Source: an uncultured Clostridia bacterium (GTDB taxonomy: Bacteria > Bacillota > Clostridia > UMGS1810). Taken from it: a stretch of 14,450 nt of DNA. Both the position numbers and the translations under genes were made by a program. The stretch is taken from contig CALGRC010000189.1 in NCBI GenBank assembly GCA_937959315.1, positions 1-14,450 on the forward strand, read 5' to 3'. Positions within the stretch are counted from its first letter, which is position 1; the number at the start of each line of letters is the position of its first letter. This document shows positions 13,589-14,450 of the stretch, in pieces. The notes beneath the pieces are model-generated. The model was given only the letters and a program-made list of their open reading frames with translations. It was not told where the DNA came from and made no database searches.

Positions 13589-14450
13589 TTACAGCGGCTT
13601 GTTGATTTTCAACGTGATAAACGCTGATACAAGCGTCATCACAAGCATGAGCAGGATCAATATCTTACCCGCTGCCGAAGTTGTCAAAATTTCAAACCAT
13701 GCCGCATTGCTCCATCTGAGCAATGGAATAATGGAAAACGACAGCAAAATTGCGGTAAAATAATCCCGCCACACTCTCATCATAACGGTATCTGCCTCAA
13801 CCTGCAGCCGCTTTGCATCATTCATGTTCTGGACAATAGCCGGAAGGATAAACCGGTAATCTCCTGACTTTTCCTGTGATAACACCAAAATGTCAATCCA
13901 TTCCGAGAAATATTTATTGTTTATTTTCAACTCCAGTTTTCTCAGCGCACGCTTAATATTGGAATCTATCAGCGTCACATCTGTCACAAATTCTGCAAAC
14001 GGACGGTAAATGTCTAACTTGTTCAGGTTTTCGTTGAACGCCGTGATGATGTCGTTGCAGCCGAGATAACTGTTGGTAATCAGGTTCATGGAATTCTCCA
14101 GCAGTTCGTCCTGATTTCTTTTATACCATCGCGACCGCACGCATAATATGATGTACGGCACAGGAAGCAGCACAATCGCCGTCGCAAACGCAAGCATGGC
14201 GCTTTGAAACAGGTACTTTCCAAGCCAAAATCCGGCAAAAGCCGGGAAAAATGCAAATTTACCCATTGATGACGATTGCTCAATAGACGGTATCAGCAAG
14301 CTCCATACCGAAGCTGCTGTCATAACACCTGCGGCAAAACCGGCAAGCGAACGCCCTAAAGCCGGCGGCATTCCTTTTTTCAGAAATAAAATACAGCATG
14401 CGCCGAGAGAAGTTCCGATAAGCGGCATTAACAGCCCAATAAATAAATCA
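13589..14450 (-). CDS. TadB-like platform protein with a ZIP-transporter-like N-terminus (chimeric; start outside window)
   Basis: The frame is open to the right edge. The first ATG in view is at 14428 (279 residues from there), but the codons before it (DLFIGLL) continue the ZIP-like homology, so the true start is probably upstream. Residues ~1-70 read PLIGTSLGACCILFLKKGMP, then GFAAGVMTAASVWSLLIP and GKFAFFPAFAGFWLG, a near-textbook N-terminus of ZIP/GufA-type metal transporters. From ~71 the protein turns into a TadB-type protein: helix (~75-97), cytoplasmic T2SSF domain (~105-220, with ELLENSMNLITNSYLG and SQEKSGDYRFILPAIVQNMN) and two C-terminal helices (~228-275). The histidine-rich metal-binding part of ZIP is absent. 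TadB works with TadC in pilus assembly. A gene fusion by rearrangement, or an assembly join, is the likely cause. Confidence 0.72.
   Translation of the reverse strand, partial: DLFIGLLMPLIGTSLGACCILFLKKGMPPALGRSLAGFAAGVMTAASVWSLLIPSIEQSSSMGKFAFFPAFAGFWLGKYLFQSAMLAFATAIVLLPVPYIILCVRSRWYKRNQDELLENSMNLITNSYLGCNDIITAFNENLNKLDIYRPFAEFVTDVTLIDSNIKRALRKLELKINNKYFSEWIDILVLSQEKSGDYRFILPAIVQNMNDAKRLQVEADTVMMRVWRDYFTAILLSFSIIPLLRWSNAAWFEILTTSAAGKILILLMLVMTLVSAFITLKINKPL

Noticed and set aside
14215..14450. A complete or functional ZIP transporter gene
   Set aside because: Only the N-terminal ~70-80 residues are present and the metal-binding helices are missing, so no transport function can be assigned.

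Overview
All supported genes lie on the minus strand, so the window reads from right (about 14450) to left (1). It is one tightly packed gene train with short gaps, strong Shine-Dalgarno sequences and ATG, GTG and TTG starts. The protein set points to an anaerobic Gram-positive of class Clostridia: a C-terminal SLH surface anchor, an exported protein with a copper-amine-oxidase-N domain, H-Y...PTC...CxxC ribbon repeats, a DUF4320-like pseudopilin and conjugation membrane proteins of the kind found in clostridial integrative elements. The genus cannot be named from the sequence.

Layout. 14450-12702: two Tad inner-membrane platform proteins (TadB-like, TadC-like). The first is unusual because its N-terminal ~70 residues look like the start of a ZIP-family metal transporter, not like TadB. 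12675-12454: a small Flp-like pilin candidate, followed by an intrinsic terminator (12449-12421). 12404-11982: a TadE/DUF4320-like pseudopilin with a TTG start. 11966-7122: a 1614-residue secreted modular protein with Cys-rich ribbons, beta-sandwich repeats and SLH domains. 7121-7012: a spacer with a 13-codon ORF and a possible promoter. 7011-5856: an A24 prepilin peptidase, a possible promoter, and a second TadE/TadG-like pseudopilin. 5835-3231: two secreted proteins, one with a CuAO-N domain and one with PKD-like and MucBP-like modules. 3219-2776: a second, smaller A24 peptidase. 2751-1: a conjugation-type block with a VirB2/TrbC-like pilin, a VirB6/TrbL-like channel protein, a Gly/Ala-rich membrane protein, and the start of a probable wall-hydrolase protein cut by the window edge.

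Working together (inference). The Tad genes provide a platform, pilins and processing peptidases. The SLH, PKD and CuAO-N proteins could be surface adhesins, or could hold the fibre at or through the S-layer and cell wall. The downstream block has the pilin/channel/wall-hydrolase logic of a type IV conjugation machine. The window therefore looks like a Tad pilus joined to a conjugative T4SS inside one transcription unit, possibly on an integrative element. The ATPases (TadA/CpaF, VirB4, VirD4), relaxase and attachment sites are not in view.
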